Shown piece after piece: positions 26,988-36,344 of a stretch of 64,000 nucleotides of DNA. Source of the DNA: Rhizobium sp. Root708. Lineage in GTDB: Bacteria > Pseudomonadota > Alphaproteobacteria > Rhizobiales > Rhizobiaceae. The stretch lies in the NCBI RefSeq assembly GCF_001429725.1, contig NZ_LMHV01000034.1, positions 311,534 through 375,533 of the forward strand. The letters run 5' to 3'. Position numbers and translations under genes: made by a program. Every line of letters starts with the position of its first letter. Position 1 is the stretch's first letter. Under the pieces are notes generated by a model. It worked only from the letters and a program-made list of their open reading frames with translations, was not told the DNA's origin and searched no databases.

Positions 26988-28499
26988 TCATTTCATAGAC
27001 AGCGCAACATCATGCGCTGCCTGCACCGCGGCCGAATAGCTATTCACCAGCTGGTCGACGGACGCTGCGGTCACATCGAATACCGGAGCCGGATAGACGC
27101 CGAAGAAGATTGTCAGAGCGATCAGCGGATAGAGGATCAGCTGCTCACGCGGCGACAGGTCGAGGAGAGCCTTGAGCTTTTCCTTTTCCAGCGCGCCGAA
27201 GATAACCCGGCGATAGAGCCAGAGCGCATAGGCTGCCGACAGGATGACACCGGTGGCGGCAAAGAGCGCAACCCAGCTGTTGACGCGGAAGACACCAATC
27301 AGCGTCAGGAATTCGCCGATGAAGCCCGAGGTGCCGGGAAGGCCGACGTTCGCCATGGTGAAGATCATCATCGCAACGGCATACTTCGGCATGTTGTTGA
27401 CCAGACCGCCATAGGCCGCGATCTCGCGGGTATGGGTGCGGTCGTAGACCACGCCGACGCAGAGGAAGAGCGCGCCGGAGACGATACCGTGCGACAGCAT
27501 CTGGAAGATCGAGCCCTGCAGACCCTGCGCGTTGGCCGCGAAGATACCCATGGTCACGTAACCCATGTGGGCGACGGACGAGTAGGCGATCAGTTTCTTG
27601 ATATCGTCCTGCATCAGCGCCACCAGCGAGGTGTAGATGATGGCGATGACCGACAGCGCGAAGACCAGCGGCGCGAAGAAGTCGGACGCGACCGGGAACA
27701 TGCCGAGCGAGAAGCGGATGAGGCCGTAGCCGCCAAGCTTCAAAAGCACGCCCGCCAGGATGACGGAACCAGCCGTCGGCGCCTGAACGTGGGCGTCGGG
27801 GAGCCAGGTGTGAACCGGCCACATCGGCATCTTCACCGCGAACGAGGCGAAGAAGGCAAGCCATAGCCAAGTCTGCATCTGCGGCGGGAACTTGTAGGCG
27901 AGCAGCGCCGAGATATCGGTCGTGCCGGCCTGCCAGTACATGGCCATGATGGCAAGCAGCATCAGTACGGAGCCGAGCAGCGTGTAGAGGAAGAACTTGT
28001 AGCTGGCGTAAACGCGATCCTTGCCACCCCAAACGCCGATGATCAGGAACATCGGGATAAGGCCGGCCTCGAAGAACACGTAGAAGAGAACGATATCGAG
28101 CGACACGAAGACGCCGACCATCATCACTTCCAGCACCAGGAAGGCAATCATGTATTCCTTCAGGCGCTTCTCGACGGCGAACCAGCTGGCCAGCACGCAG
28201 AAGGGCATGAGGAAGGTCGACAGGATGACGAACAGCATCGAAATGCCGTCGACGCCCATGTGGTAGCTGATGCCGGTGCCGAGCCAGCCGTGCTTCTCGA
28301 TCATCTGGAAGCCCGGGTTCGCGTTATCGAAACCGATCCAGATGAGCAGCGAGACGATGAACGTCACGACAGTCGTCAACAGGGTGATGTTGAGGACGTT
28401 GCGGCGGCCGTTCGGGCCGTTCTCATTCATAAGCAGCAGGAGCACCACGCCGACGAACGGCAAGAAGGTGACCGTGGAAAGAATAGGCCAATCGGTCAT
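26988..28499 (-). CDS. nuoM: NADH-quinone oxidoreductase subunit M
   Basis: Antiporter-like membrane subunit (503 aa) of complex I. It shows the conserved KMPMWPVHTWLPDAHVQAP and the Lys/Glu proton-path residues (VLEVMMVGVF). The ATG overlaps the nuoL stop by one base (TGATG type), so the two are coupled. Confidence 0.96.
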   Translation of the reverse strand: MTDWPILSTVTFLPFVGVVLLLLMNENGPNGRRNVLNITLLTTVVTFIVSLLIWIGFDNANPGFQMIEKHGWLGTGISYHMGVDGISMLFVILSTFLMPFCVLASWFAVEKRLKEYMIAFLVLEVMMVGVFVSLDIVLFYVFFEAGLIPMFLIIGVWGGKDRVYASYKFFLYTLLGSVLMLLAIMAMYWQAGTTDISALLAYKFPPQMQTWLWLAFFASFAVKMPMWPVHTWLPDAHVQAPTAGSVILAGVLLKLGGYGLIRFSLGMFPVASDFFAPLVFALSVIAIIYTSLVALMQDDIKKLIAYSSVAHMGYVTMGIFAANAQGLQGSIFQMLSHGIVSGALFLCVGVVYDRTHTREIAAYGGLVNNMPKYAVAMMIFTMANVGLPGTSGFIGEFLTLIGVFRVNSWVALFAATGVILSAAYALWLYRRVIFGALEKEKLKALLDLSPREQLILYPLIALTIFFGVYPAPVFDVTAASVDQLVNSYSAAVQAAHDVALSMK

Positions 28500-30493
28500 C
28501 AGAGGGCACTCCCGAGCATCATCCAGGTAACGAGCGCTGCAACGCCGATCAGCATGGCGAACGCGTAGTGATAAAGGTAACCGCTCTGCAGGCGCACGAC
28601 GCGGTTGGTGACATCGACAACGCGAGCGGCAATGCCGTTCGGGCCGTAGGTGTCGATGACGCCGACGTCACCCTTCTTCCACAGGAACCGGCCAAGGGCC
28701 TTTGCCGAACGGACGAAGAGGAAGTCGTAGAGCTCGTCGAAGTACCACTTGTTCAAGAGGAACTGGTAGAGCACCCGATGCTGGCGTGCGAGCACAGCCG
28801 GCGTCGATGGCGACTTGATGTACATGTACCAGGCGGTCACGAAACCGACGACCATGGCGATGAAGGGGCTAAGAGCAACCATCGCCGGAACGTGGTGGAA
28901 CTCGTGGACCAGCTCGTTGTGCTCCGAGGTGAAGAGCGCGCCCTTCCAGAACTCGGCATATTCCTCGCCGTAGAAGTGTCCTTCGAAGAACCAGCCCGCG
29001 AAGACCGCGCCGATCGCCAGCAGATAAAGCGGGATCAGCATGACCTGCGGCGATTCGTGCACGTGGTGCATGACCTCGTGCGAAGCGCGCGGCTTGTTGA
29101 AGAAGGTGAGGAACATCAGGCGCCAGGAATAGAAGCTCGTGAACAGAGCAGCGATAACCAGCATGGCGAAGGCGAAGCCTGCGACCGGCGAATGCGATGC
29201 GTAGGTCGCCTCGATGATCACGTCCTTCGAGAAGAAGCCGGCAAAGCCGAACGGCGTGAACGGAATGCCGACGCCGGTGATGGCAAGCGTGCCGATCAGC
29301 ATCATCAGGAACGTCACCTTGATGTGCGGACGCAGGCCACCCATGTGACGCATGTCCTGCTCGCCATCGACGGCATGAATGACCGAGCCGGCGCAAAGGA
29401 AGAGCAGTGCCTTGAAGAAAGCGTGCGTAAACAGGTGGAAAATCGCCGCGCCATAGGCGCCGACACCGAGGGCGACGAACATGTAGCCGAGCTGCGAACA
29501 GGTCGAATAAGCGATGACGCGCTTGATGTCGTTCTGAACGAGACCAACGGTTGCCGCGAAGAAGGCGGTGATAGCACCGATGACGGTAACGACGGTCAGC
29601 GCATCAGGCGACAGTTCGAACAGCGGCGACATGCGGGCGACGAGGAAGACACCGGCGGTGACCATGGTCGCGGCATGGATGAGCGCCGAAACAGGCGTCG
29701 GGCCTTCCATGGCGTCAGGCAGCCATGTGTGCAGCAGGAACTGCGCGGACTTACCCATCGCGCCCATGAAGAGCAGCAGGCAGGCGCCGGTCAGCGCGTG
29801 TGCCTTGTCGAGATGCATGCCGAAGAGGTTCAGGACCACTTCGCCGCCCTCGCCGCCTTCATGCGCGAAGCTCGCGGCATTGGCGAAGATGGTGTCGAAG
29901 TTGATGGCGCCGAAGAGAACGAAAACGCTCGCGATGCCGAGGATGAAGCCGAAGTCGCCAACACGGTTGACGATAAAGGCCTTCATGGCGGCGGCATTCG
30001 CCGACGGCTTCTTGAACCAGAAGCCGATGAGCAGATAGGACGCCAGACCCACGCCTTCCCAGCCGAAGAACATCTGGGCGAGGTTATCCGACGTGATCAG
30101 CATCAACATCGCGAAGGTGAAGAGCGACAGATAGGCGAAGAAGCGCGGGCGATGCGGATCATGATGCATGTATCCGATCGAGTAGACGTGAACGAGCGTC
30201 GAGACCGAGTTGACGACGATCAGCATGACCGAGGTCAGCGTGTCGATGCGCAGCGCCCAGGAGACGTCAATGCCGCCGGACTGGATCCAGCGCAGGACTT
30301 CGACCTTGATTGGCCCGCCTTCGACATGGCCCATGCCAACGGTGATGAAGACGTACCAGGACAATACCGCGGCAACGATCATAAGCCCGGTCGTAACGAA
30401 TTCCGATGCCTTGGCGCCGATCGCACGGCCGAAAAGGCCGGCGATGATCGCGCCAATCAGGGGAAGAAAGACGATAGCCTTATATAAAAACAT
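28499..30493 (-). CDS. nuoL: NADH-quinone oxidoreductase subunit L
   Basis: Largest antiporter-like subunit (664 aa) of complex I, with the amphipathic lateral helix expected in the C-terminal third. It carries GKSAQFLLHTWLPDAMEGPT and many transmembrane helices. It overlaps nuoM by one base and lies 7 bases after nuoK. Confidence 0.96.
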   Translation of the reverse strand: MFLYKAIVFLPLIGAIIAGLFGRAIGAKASEFVTTGLMIVAAVLSWYVFITVGMGHVEGGPIKVEVLRWIQSGGIDVSWALRIDTLTSVMLIVVNSVSTLVHVYSIGYMHHDPHRPRFFAYLSLFTFAMLMLITSDNLAQMFFGWEGVGLASYLLIGFWFKKPSANAAAMKAFIVNRVGDFGFILGIASVFVLFGAINFDTIFANAASFAHEGGEGGEVVLNLFGMHLDKAHALTGACLLLFMGAMGKSAQFLLHTWLPDAMEGPTPVSALIHAATMVTAGVFLVARMSPLFELSPDALTVVTVIGAITAFFAATVGLVQNDIKRVIAYSTCSQLGYMFVALGVGAYGAAIFHLFTHAFFKALLFLCAGSVIHAVDGEQDMRHMGGLRPHIKVTFLMMLIGTLAITGVGIPFTPFGFAGFFSKDVIIEATYASHSPVAGFAFAMLVIAALFTSFYSWRLMFLTFFNKPRASHEVMHHVHESPQVMLIPLYLLAIGAVFAGWFFEGHFYGEEYAEFWKGALFTSEHNELVHEFHHVPAMVALSPFIAMVVGFVTAWYMYIKSPSTPAVLARQHRVLYQFLLNKWYFDELYDFLFVRSAKALGRFLWKKGDVGVIDTYGPNGIAARVVDVTNRVVRLQSGYLYHYAFAMLIGVAALVTWMMLGSAL

Positions 30494-30500
30494 AGCCTTA

Positions 30501-30809
30501 TCAGCCCTTCATCATATTGACGTCTTCGACCGCGATCGAGCCGCGGTTGCGGTAGAAGACGACGAGAATTGCGAGACCGATGGCTGCTTCAGCAGCAGCG
30601 ACGGTCAGAATGAACAATGCAAAGACCTGGCCGACGATGTCGTTGAGGAACGACGAGAAGGCGACCATGTTGATGTTGACGGCGAGCAGAATGAGCTCGA
30701 TCGACATCAGGATGACGATGATATTCTTCCGGTTGAGGAAGATGCCGAAGACGCCGAGCGTGAAGAGGATGGCGCTGACCGTCAGGTAATGGGAAAGTCC
30801 GATGACCAT
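30501..30809 (-). CDS. nuoK: NADH-quinone oxidoreductase subunit K
   Basis: Small three-helix membrane subunit (102 aa) of complex I. Conserved glutamates in SIELILLAVN and AAAEAAIGLAI sit in helices 2 and 3, as in the E-channel. Confidence 0.96.
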   Translation of the reverse strand: MVIGLSHYLTVSAILFTLGVFGIFLNRKNIIVILMSIELILLAVNINMVAFSSFLNDIVGQVFALFILTVAAAEAAIGLAILVVFYRNRGSIAVEDVNMMKG

Positions 30810-30838
30810 TGTGTTGTTTCCTTAAGCTCGCGCCTGCC

Positions 30839-31453
30839 TCAGAGACCCTGCCCCGGCTTCACCGTGACCACCTCGACGGCGGTCTTCGGATTGCGGGCAA
30901 CCTGGTTGGCAATGTTCTGCCGCTTGACCGTCGTGCGATGCTTGAGCGTCAGGACGATCGCCCCGATCATCGCGACCAGAAGCACAAGGCCGGCAACTTC
31001 GAAGAAGTAGACATAATTCGTATAGAGGACATCGCCGAGTGCCGCAGTGTTGGTGCGCTCGGTCAGAGCCGGGATCGGCATCGCCACGGACTTCGCGATC
31101 TCAGGCGAAATCACGCTGCCGCCGACCACAACGATCAGCTCTGCTGCGAGGATCACCCCGATCAGCGCGCCGATCGGCGCATATTCGAGAACGCCGGCTC
31201 GCAGCTCCGTGAAGTCGATGTCGAGCATCATGACCACGAAGAGGAAGAGAACGGCCACAGCCCCGACATAAACGACCAGCAGGATCATCGCGAGGAATTC
31301 AGCGCCAAGCAGCAGGAACAGGCCCGCGGCATTGAAGAAAACCAGGATCAGGAAGAGAACCGAATGAACCGGATTCTTCGACCAGATAACCATGAACGCC
31401 GACGCTATCGCGATAAAGGCGAAAAGATAGAAAAATAGAGCCTGCAGACCCAT
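30839..31453 (-). CDS. nuoJ: NADH-quinone oxidoreductase subunit J
   Basis: Five-helix membrane subunit (204 aa) of complex I with the typical AAGLFLLLGAEFLAMILLVV and YVGAVAVLFLFVVMM. The true start is ATG 31453 (MGLQALFFYL); the frame is open for 45 more codons upstream but that stretch is not membrane-like and has no family similarity. Confidence 0.95.
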   Translation of the reverse strand: MGLQALFFYLFAFIAIASAFMVIWSKNPVHSVLFLILVFFNAAGLFLLLGAEFLAMILLVVYVGAVAVLFLFVVMMLDIDFTELRAGVLEYAPIGALIGVILAAELIVVVGGSVISPEIAKSVAMPIPALTERTNTAALGDVLYTNYVYFFEVAGLVLLVAMIGAIVLTLKHRTTVKRQNIANQVARNPKTAVEVVTVKPGQGL

Positions 31454-31594
31454 GTTGGTGCCTTTTTCATCTTCCCCCGGGCAGCCGGGAGTTTCCCTGC
31501 CCGATGAAGCTTCGCGCGGAATTATCCGGCAAAACTCCGGTGCATGTTGACCGGAAGCCGCGTCAGGCGCGGCGTTCCGGCATTTCAATTTCGA

Positions 31595-32086
31595 TCAACG
31601 GTACGGCGCATCCAGCGCGATGTTGCGCGCAATTTCGCGCTCCCACCGGTCGCCGTTATCCAGAAGCCTCTGCTTGTCGAAGTAGAGCTCTTCGCGTGTT
31701 TCGGTCGCAAATTCGAAATTCGGGCCTTCGACGATCGCATCGACCGGGCATGCTTCCTGGCAGAAGCCGCAGTAGATGCACTTTACCATGTCGATATCAT
31801 AACGGACCGTGCGACGGGTACCATCGTTGCGGCGCGGGCCGGCTTCGATGGTGATCGCCTGGGCAGGACAGATCGCCTCGCACAGCTTGCAGGCGATGCA
31901 GCGCTCTTCGCCGTTGGGATAACGACGCAGTGCGTGTTCACCACGGAAGCGCGGGCTGACCGGCCCCTTTTCGAACGGATAGTTGACCGTTGCCTTCTGC
32001 TTGAAAATGTAACGGAATGTCAGCCAGAACGCGCTGATGAATTCCCGCAGGAACAACGAGCTGACAGCGTTGGACAAGCCTGCCAT
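31595..32086 (-). CDS. nuoI: NADH-quinone oxidoreductase subunit I
   Basis: Ferredoxin-like subunit (163 aa) that carries two 4Fe-4S clusters. The ligands are in CIACKLCEAICPAQAI and CIYCGFCQEACPVDAI. Its ATG overlaps the stop of the small upstream gene. The 141 bases between nuoI and nuoJ hold no gene. Confidence 0.96.
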   Translation of the reverse strand: MAGLSNAVSSLFLREFISAFWLTFRYIFKQKATVNYPFEKGPVSPRFRGEHALRRYPNGEERCIACKLCEAICPAQAITIEAGPRRNDGTRRTVRYDIDMVKCIYCGFCQEACPVDAIVEGPNFEFATETREELYFDKQRLLDNGDRWEREIARNIALDAPYR

Positions 32087-32355
32087 TATTTAACTCCATT
32101 CGCCTGGCTGGTTACGATGTAACCAGCGGCCGCAAGAACTACCGTGAAAACGACTGGCATCCAGAACCGGTATATAAACCGAGTGTGCTTCTCGAGCACC
32201 TCCAAGTTCCATCCGGTCAGCGGCATTTTCCAATCATCACCCATTTTTTCGCGCTGTTGCCGAAGAACCCTCGGCAAAGCAAATTTGTTGGCAGCTGTCG
32301 CAAGACCTAAACCCACTAGGCCACCTGCGATCACAGCTGCAATCTGAAGCATCAT
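32086..32355 (-). CDS. Small membrane protein encoded between nuoH and nuoI
   Basis: An 89-residue protein with two hydrophobic helices (residues 2-22 and 63-82) flanking a charged segment that includes KMGDDWKMPLTGWN. Its start overlaps the nuoH stop (TGATG) and its stop overlaps the nuoI start (TAATG). This tight coupling on both sides argues it is real and made in stoichiometry with complex I. I do not recognise a family. Could be an accessory or assembly subunit; that is inference. Confidence 0.8.
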   Translation of the reverse strand: MMLQIAAVIAGGLVGLGLATAANKFALPRVLRQQREKMGDDWKMPLTGWNLEVLEKHTRFIYRFWMPVVFTVVLAAAGYIVTSQANGVK

Positions 32356-33395
32356 CACGAACCCATCAGCTTCAGCACGAATGCAACGATAACGACCATG
32401 CCGAGCGACAGCGGAAGGAAGACCTTCCAGCCGAGGCGCATGAGCTGGTCGTAGCGATAGCGGGGGACGAATGCCTTGACCATCGCGAACATGAAGAACA
32501 CCAGGCACGACTTCAGCATGAACCAGATGATGCCCGGAACCCAATTCAGGAACCATACATCGACCGGCGGCAGCCAGCCTCCGAGGAAGAGGATCGTCGT
32601 CAGCGAGCACATCAGAACGATGGCCGCATATTCGCCTAGCATGAACATCATGTAGAGCGCGGACCCGTACTCGACCATGAAGCCTGCGACGAGTTCGGAT
32701 TCAGCTTCCGGAAGGTCGAAGGGCGGGCGGTTCGTTTCAGCCAGCGCCGAAATGAAGAAGATGATGAACATCGGGAACAGCGCGAGCCAATGCCAATCCA
32801 GGAAGGACGCCGGCAGGCCGAGGCGCGTTCCGATCCCGCTCTGCTGAGCGTGAACGATATCCGTCAGGTTCAGCGAGCCTACGCAGAGCAGAACGGTGAC
32901 GATAACGAAGCCGATCGAGACTTCGTAGGACACCATCTGCGCGGCCGAGCGGAGTGCGCCGAGGAACGGGTACTTCGAGTTCGAAGCCCAGCCACCCATG
33001 ATGACGCCGTACACTTCGAGCGACGAGATCGCGAAAATGTAGAGGATGCCGACGTTGATGTTCGAGATCACCCAGCCATCGGCGAACGGCACGACGGCCC
33101 AGGTCGACAGCGCCAGAAGCACGGTAACCAGCGGCGCCAGAAGGAAAACCGCCTTGTCGGCGCCGGCCGGAATGATCGGCTCCTTGAAGACGAACTTCAA
33201 AAGGTCGGCGAAGGACTGGAAAAGACCCCACGGGCCCACCACATTCGGACCACGACGCAACTGCACCGCTGCCCAAATCTTACGGTCGGCCAGCAGGATG
33301 TAGGCGATGAAGACGAGAAGGCAAACGAGGACGAGAAGTGACTGACCGACCATAAGGAGGCCAGGCAAGACATAAGTTGAAACAAACGATTCCAT
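32355..33395 (-). CDS. nuoH: NADH-quinone oxidoreductase subunit H
   Basis: Eight-helix membrane subunit (346 aa) at the quinone site. Conserved segments include RRGPNVVGPWGLFQSFAD, the quinone-loop acidic motif NRPPFDLPEAESELVAG and the final WKVFLPLSL. It lies 13 bases after nuoG. Confidence 0.96.
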   Translation of the reverse strand: MESFVSTYVLPGLLMVGQSLLVLVCLLVFIAYILLADRKIWAAVQLRRGPNVVGPWGLFQSFADLLKFVFKEPIIPAGADKAVFLLAPLVTVLLALSTWAVVPFADGWVISNINVGILYIFAISSLEVYGVIMGGWASNSKYPFLGALRSAAQMVSYEVSIGFVIVTVLLCVGSLNLTDIVHAQQSGIGTRLGLPASFLDWHWLALFPMFIIFFISALAETNRPPFDLPEAESELVAGFMVEYGSALYMMFMLGEYAAIVLMCSLTTILFLGGWLPPVDVWFLNWVPGIIWFMLKSCLVFFMFAMVKAFVPRYRYDQLMRLGWKVFLPLSLGMVVIVAFVLKLMGS

Positions 33396-33407
33396 AGTCC
33401 CCTGCCC

Positions 33408-35489
33408 TTACTCTGCCGCGACTTTAAAGTTGTTGCGGGCCAATGCCGAGCACTCCGCCATTACGGCCGAAGCGCGCGCGATCGGGTTCGTCAAATAGAA
33501 GTCTTTGACCGGCGACGCAAACCCGGATTTGTTCATCTTGCCGGCTTTTTTCGCAACTGCGGCAATTTTGGCGCTGTCGCTTTCGGCGATCTCATCAAGT
33601 GCCGCGAAATGCGGGAATGCCGCATAGAGCTTCGCGCGCAATTCGCCAAGCGAATCAAACGGAAGCTTCTTGCCTAGCACGTCGGAAAGGGCACGGATGA
33701 TCGCCCAGTCCTCACGGGCGTCGCCAGGCGCGAAGCCTGCGCGGTTGCCCATCTGAACGCGGCCTTCAGTGTTGACCCAGGTGCCGGACTTTTCGGTGTA
33801 GGCAGCGGCCGGCAGAATGACGTCGGCATAATGGGCGCCGTTGTCACCATGCGATCCGATGTAGACCGTCAGCTTTGCCTTCTTGGCAGCGAAATCGAGT
33901 TCGTCGGCGCCGAGAAGGAAGAGTACATCCATCGCCGCCAGCATTTCCGCAGCATTGACGCCCTTTGCGCCCGGCACGAAGCCGAGGTCGAGGCCGCCGA
34001 CGCGCGATGCCGCCATGTGCAGGACGGCAAAGCCGTTCCAGCCCTCGACAACCGCACCGACTGTGCCTGCAAGCTTTGCAGCGCTTGCGAGAACGCCGGC
34101 ACCATCAGCGCGCGACAGCGCGCCCTGGCCGATAAGGATCATCGGCTTCTTGGCATCGGTCAGCACCTTGGCGAAGGCGTGGTTGCCGTCGACGAGATCC
34201 TTCAGCGTATCAGGGCCAGCGCCGAGATATTCGTAGTCATAGCGCAGTTCGCCGGCTTCACCGATCACACCGATCGGGAAGTTGCCACGGCGCCAACGCT
34301 TGCGGATGCGAGCATTGAGGATGGCAGCTTCAAAGCGCGGGTTGGCGCCGATAATCAGCAGAGCATCCGCCTGTTCGATGCCTTCGATGGTCGGGTTGAA
34401 GAGGTAGCTTGCACGACCGAGCGACGGATCAAGTGCCGCCCCATCCTGGCGACAGTCGAGGTTCTCGGAACCAAGCGACTTCACCAGCTCCGACAGAGCA
34501 TACATTTCCTCGACGGATGCAAGGTCACCGGCGATCGCGCCGACCTTGTCGCCGCTCGTTGCCGAAACAGCAGCCTTGATGGCGCCAAAGGCTTCGCCCC
34601 AGGTCGCAGCCTGCAGACGGCCGTCCTTGCGGACGTACGGGCGGTCGAGACGCTGCGTCTTCAGGCCATCCCAGATGAAGCGGCTCTTGTCGGAAATCCA
34701 CTCTTCGTTGATCTGGTCGTTGACGCGCGGCAGAACGCGCATGACTTCGCGGCCACGCGTGTCGACGCGGATCGCGGAACCGAGGGCGTCCATGACGTCG
34801 ATCGATTCGGTCTTGTTCAGTTCCCACGGACGAGCCGTGAAGGCGAAAGGCTTCGAGGTGAGCGCGCCGACCGGGCAAAGGTCAACAACGTTGCCCTGCA
34901 GCTCGGAGGTCATCGCCTGCTCGAGATAGGTGGTGATTTCGGCATCTTCGCCGCGGCCGATCAGGCCGAGTTCGGAAATGCCGGCCACTTCGGTCGTGAA
35001 GCGAACGCAACGCGTGCAGTGAATGCAGCGGTTCATGACCGTCTTGACGAGCGGTCCGATATACTTGTCCTCGACGGCGCGCTTGTCTTCCTGATAGCGC
35101 GAGCTGTCGATACCAAACGCCATCGCCTGGTCCTGCAGGTCGCACTCGCCGCCCTGGTCGCAGATCGGGCAATCCAGCGGATGGTTGATCAGCAGGAATT
35201 CCATCACGCCTTCGCGAGCCTTCTTGACCATCGGCGTGTTGGTGAAGACCTCAGGCAGTTCGCCGTTCGGGCCGCCGCGGATATCGCGCACGCCCATGGC
35301 GCAAGATGCCTGCGGCTTCGGCGGGCCGCCCTTCACCTCAACAAGGCACATGCGGCAGTTGCCGGCAACCGAAAGGCGCTCATGGAAGCAGAAGCGCGGA
35401 ACTTCAGCACCAGCTTCCTCACACGCCTGAATGAGGGTGTAATGATCCGGAACTTCGATCTCGTTGCCGTCAATCTTCAGTTTTGCCAT
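33408..35489 (-). CDS. nuoG: NADH-quinone oxidoreductase subunit G
   Basis: Peripheral-arm iron-sulfur subunit (693 aa). The N-terminal 2Fe-2S ligands are in CFHERLSVAGNCRMCLVEVK; then CPICDQGGECDLQD and CIHCTRCVRF for 4Fe-4S clusters, followed by a molybdopterin-oxidoreductase-like domain without cofactor. The ATG at 35489 (MAKLKIDG) is preferred over GTG 35495. Confidence 0.96.
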   Translation of the reverse strand: MAKLKIDGNEIEVPDHYTLIQACEEAGAEVPRFCFHERLSVAGNCRMCLVEVKGGPPKPQASCAMGVRDIRGGPNGELPEVFTNTPMVKKAREGVMEFLLINHPLDCPICDQGGECDLQDQAMAFGIDSSRYQEDKRAVEDKYIGPLVKTVMNRCIHCTRCVRFTTEVAGISELGLIGRGEDAEITTYLEQAMTSELQGNVVDLCPVGALTSKPFAFTARPWELNKTESIDVMDALGSAIRVDTRGREVMRVLPRVNDQINEEWISDKSRFIWDGLKTQRLDRPYVRKDGRLQAATWGEAFGAIKAAVSATSGDKVGAIAGDLASVEEMYALSELVKSLGSENLDCRQDGAALDPSLGRASYLFNPTIEGIEQADALLIIGANPRFEAAILNARIRKRWRRGNFPIGVIGEAGELRYDYEYLGAGPDTLKDLVDGNHAFAKVLTDAKKPMILIGQGALSRADGAGVLASAAKLAGTVGAVVEGWNGFAVLHMAASRVGGLDLGFVPGAKGVNAAEMLAAMDVLFLLGADELDFAAKKAKLTVYIGSHGDNGAHYADVILPAAAYTEKSGTWVNTEGRVQMGNRAGFAPGDAREDWAIIRALSDVLGKKLPFDSLGELRAKLYAAFPHFAALDEIAESDSAKIAAVAKKAGKMNKSGFASPVKDFYLTNPIARASAVMAECSALARNNFKVAAE

Positions 35490-35706
35490 CGTCACTCAGT
35501 CCTGTTTTCCGTTTGCCGGATGGCGGCAAACAAACCTATTCTGCAACAATTTCGCTGCCAGGCCGGATTCTGTCCCGTTGGCATCGGTGTCGCTCAAATT
35601 CTCCGCTCACCCCGAGATCCGGGATCAGCTTTCGGCCTCTGCGGTTTCGAGCCCCTGCCCTCCACCGTTCTGCCTTGACCATGCTCCGGCCTTCCGGCCG
35701 AAAAAA
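35490..35706. other. Spacer between nuoG and the orphan HhH-like gene
   Basis: About 210 bases without a credible gene. It holds an inverted repeat GTTTGCC / GGCAAAC (35511-35517, 35525-35531) close to the nuoG ribosome binding site; this might affect nuoG translation. Confidence 0.35.
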
Positions 35707-36339
35707 CTACTTCCGTTTGCGGCCCTTGGCAGCGAGCGCCTTTGCCTGCGCTATCCAGCCGTCACGAGCAATGCGACCATCAAAGCCGAGTTCGGCGTCG
35801 ATGCGGACCGCGTCCTCTTCGGACCAGCCGGCGATAACGGAGAAGCTGCGAATGCCCTTGGCATTCAACACCTGCTCGATCTTCGGGCCGACGCCGGAAA
35901 TTTGCTTCAGATCGTCAGCCTTGCGGGCGCGCGATGCGGTCTTTGTAACCACGTCCGGCTTTACGACTGGTTGCTGAACCGGAACAACCGATAGCTTCGC
36001 CTTGGCAGCGGCTTGGTCTGCGGGTGCCGACCGAAGATTCTCCGGGCGAACCTCGACTTCGGGCTTGCTTTCGTCGGGCGGCGTTTCATCGAGAACCGCC
36101 GCGAGCTTACTGGTTGCGTCGAGCGCACCCTGCAAGGCACCGAGAAACGCGCCCGCCATCTGCGTCGAAAAACCAAAGCCGATCGCCGTGGCCGCAGCCA
36201 TCGCGGCGGCCGGGTTTACCATTACAGGCGGCATCGGCAGCGCACGGGCGCTTTCCAGCATCTCGGCGGCAAGACGGCCGAAGTCGGCCGAGAAATCAGC
36301 CGCCCCTTCCTTGTCTGTGCCGTCGGATGCCTTCGTCAT
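35707..36339 (-). CDS. NuoE-tail-like protein with an HhH-type module, between nuoF and nuoG
   Basis: A 210-residue protein not part of the canonical 14 Nuo subunits. The first half is helical and Ala/Met-rich (STQMAGAFLGALQGALDATS, phasin-like in flavour). The last 70 residues, DDLKQISGVGPKIEQVL through GRIARDGWIAQAKALA, closely match the C-terminal extension of NuoE in this operon. The ISGVGPKIE motif is a helix-hairpin-helix-like turn often seen in DNA- or protein-binding modules. It begins 6 bases after the nuoF stop. Role unknown; conserved operon position suggests a complex I accessory function. Confidence 0.8.
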   Translation of the reverse strand: MTKASDGTDKEGAADFSADFGRLAAEMLESARALPMPPVMVNPAAAMAAATAIGFGFSTQMAGAFLGALQGALDATSKLAAVLDETPPDESKPEVEVRPENLRSAPADQAAAKAKLSVVPVQQPVVKPDVVTKTASRARKADDLKQISGVGPKIEQVLNAKGIRSFSVIAGWSEEDAVRIDAELGFDGRIARDGWIAQAKALAAKGRKRK

Positions 36340-36344
36340 CGTGC

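Noticed and set aside
28568..30487. 639-codon open frame opposite nuoL
   Set aside because: Hydrophilic, low-complexity translation of a membrane-protein gene read backwards; not real.
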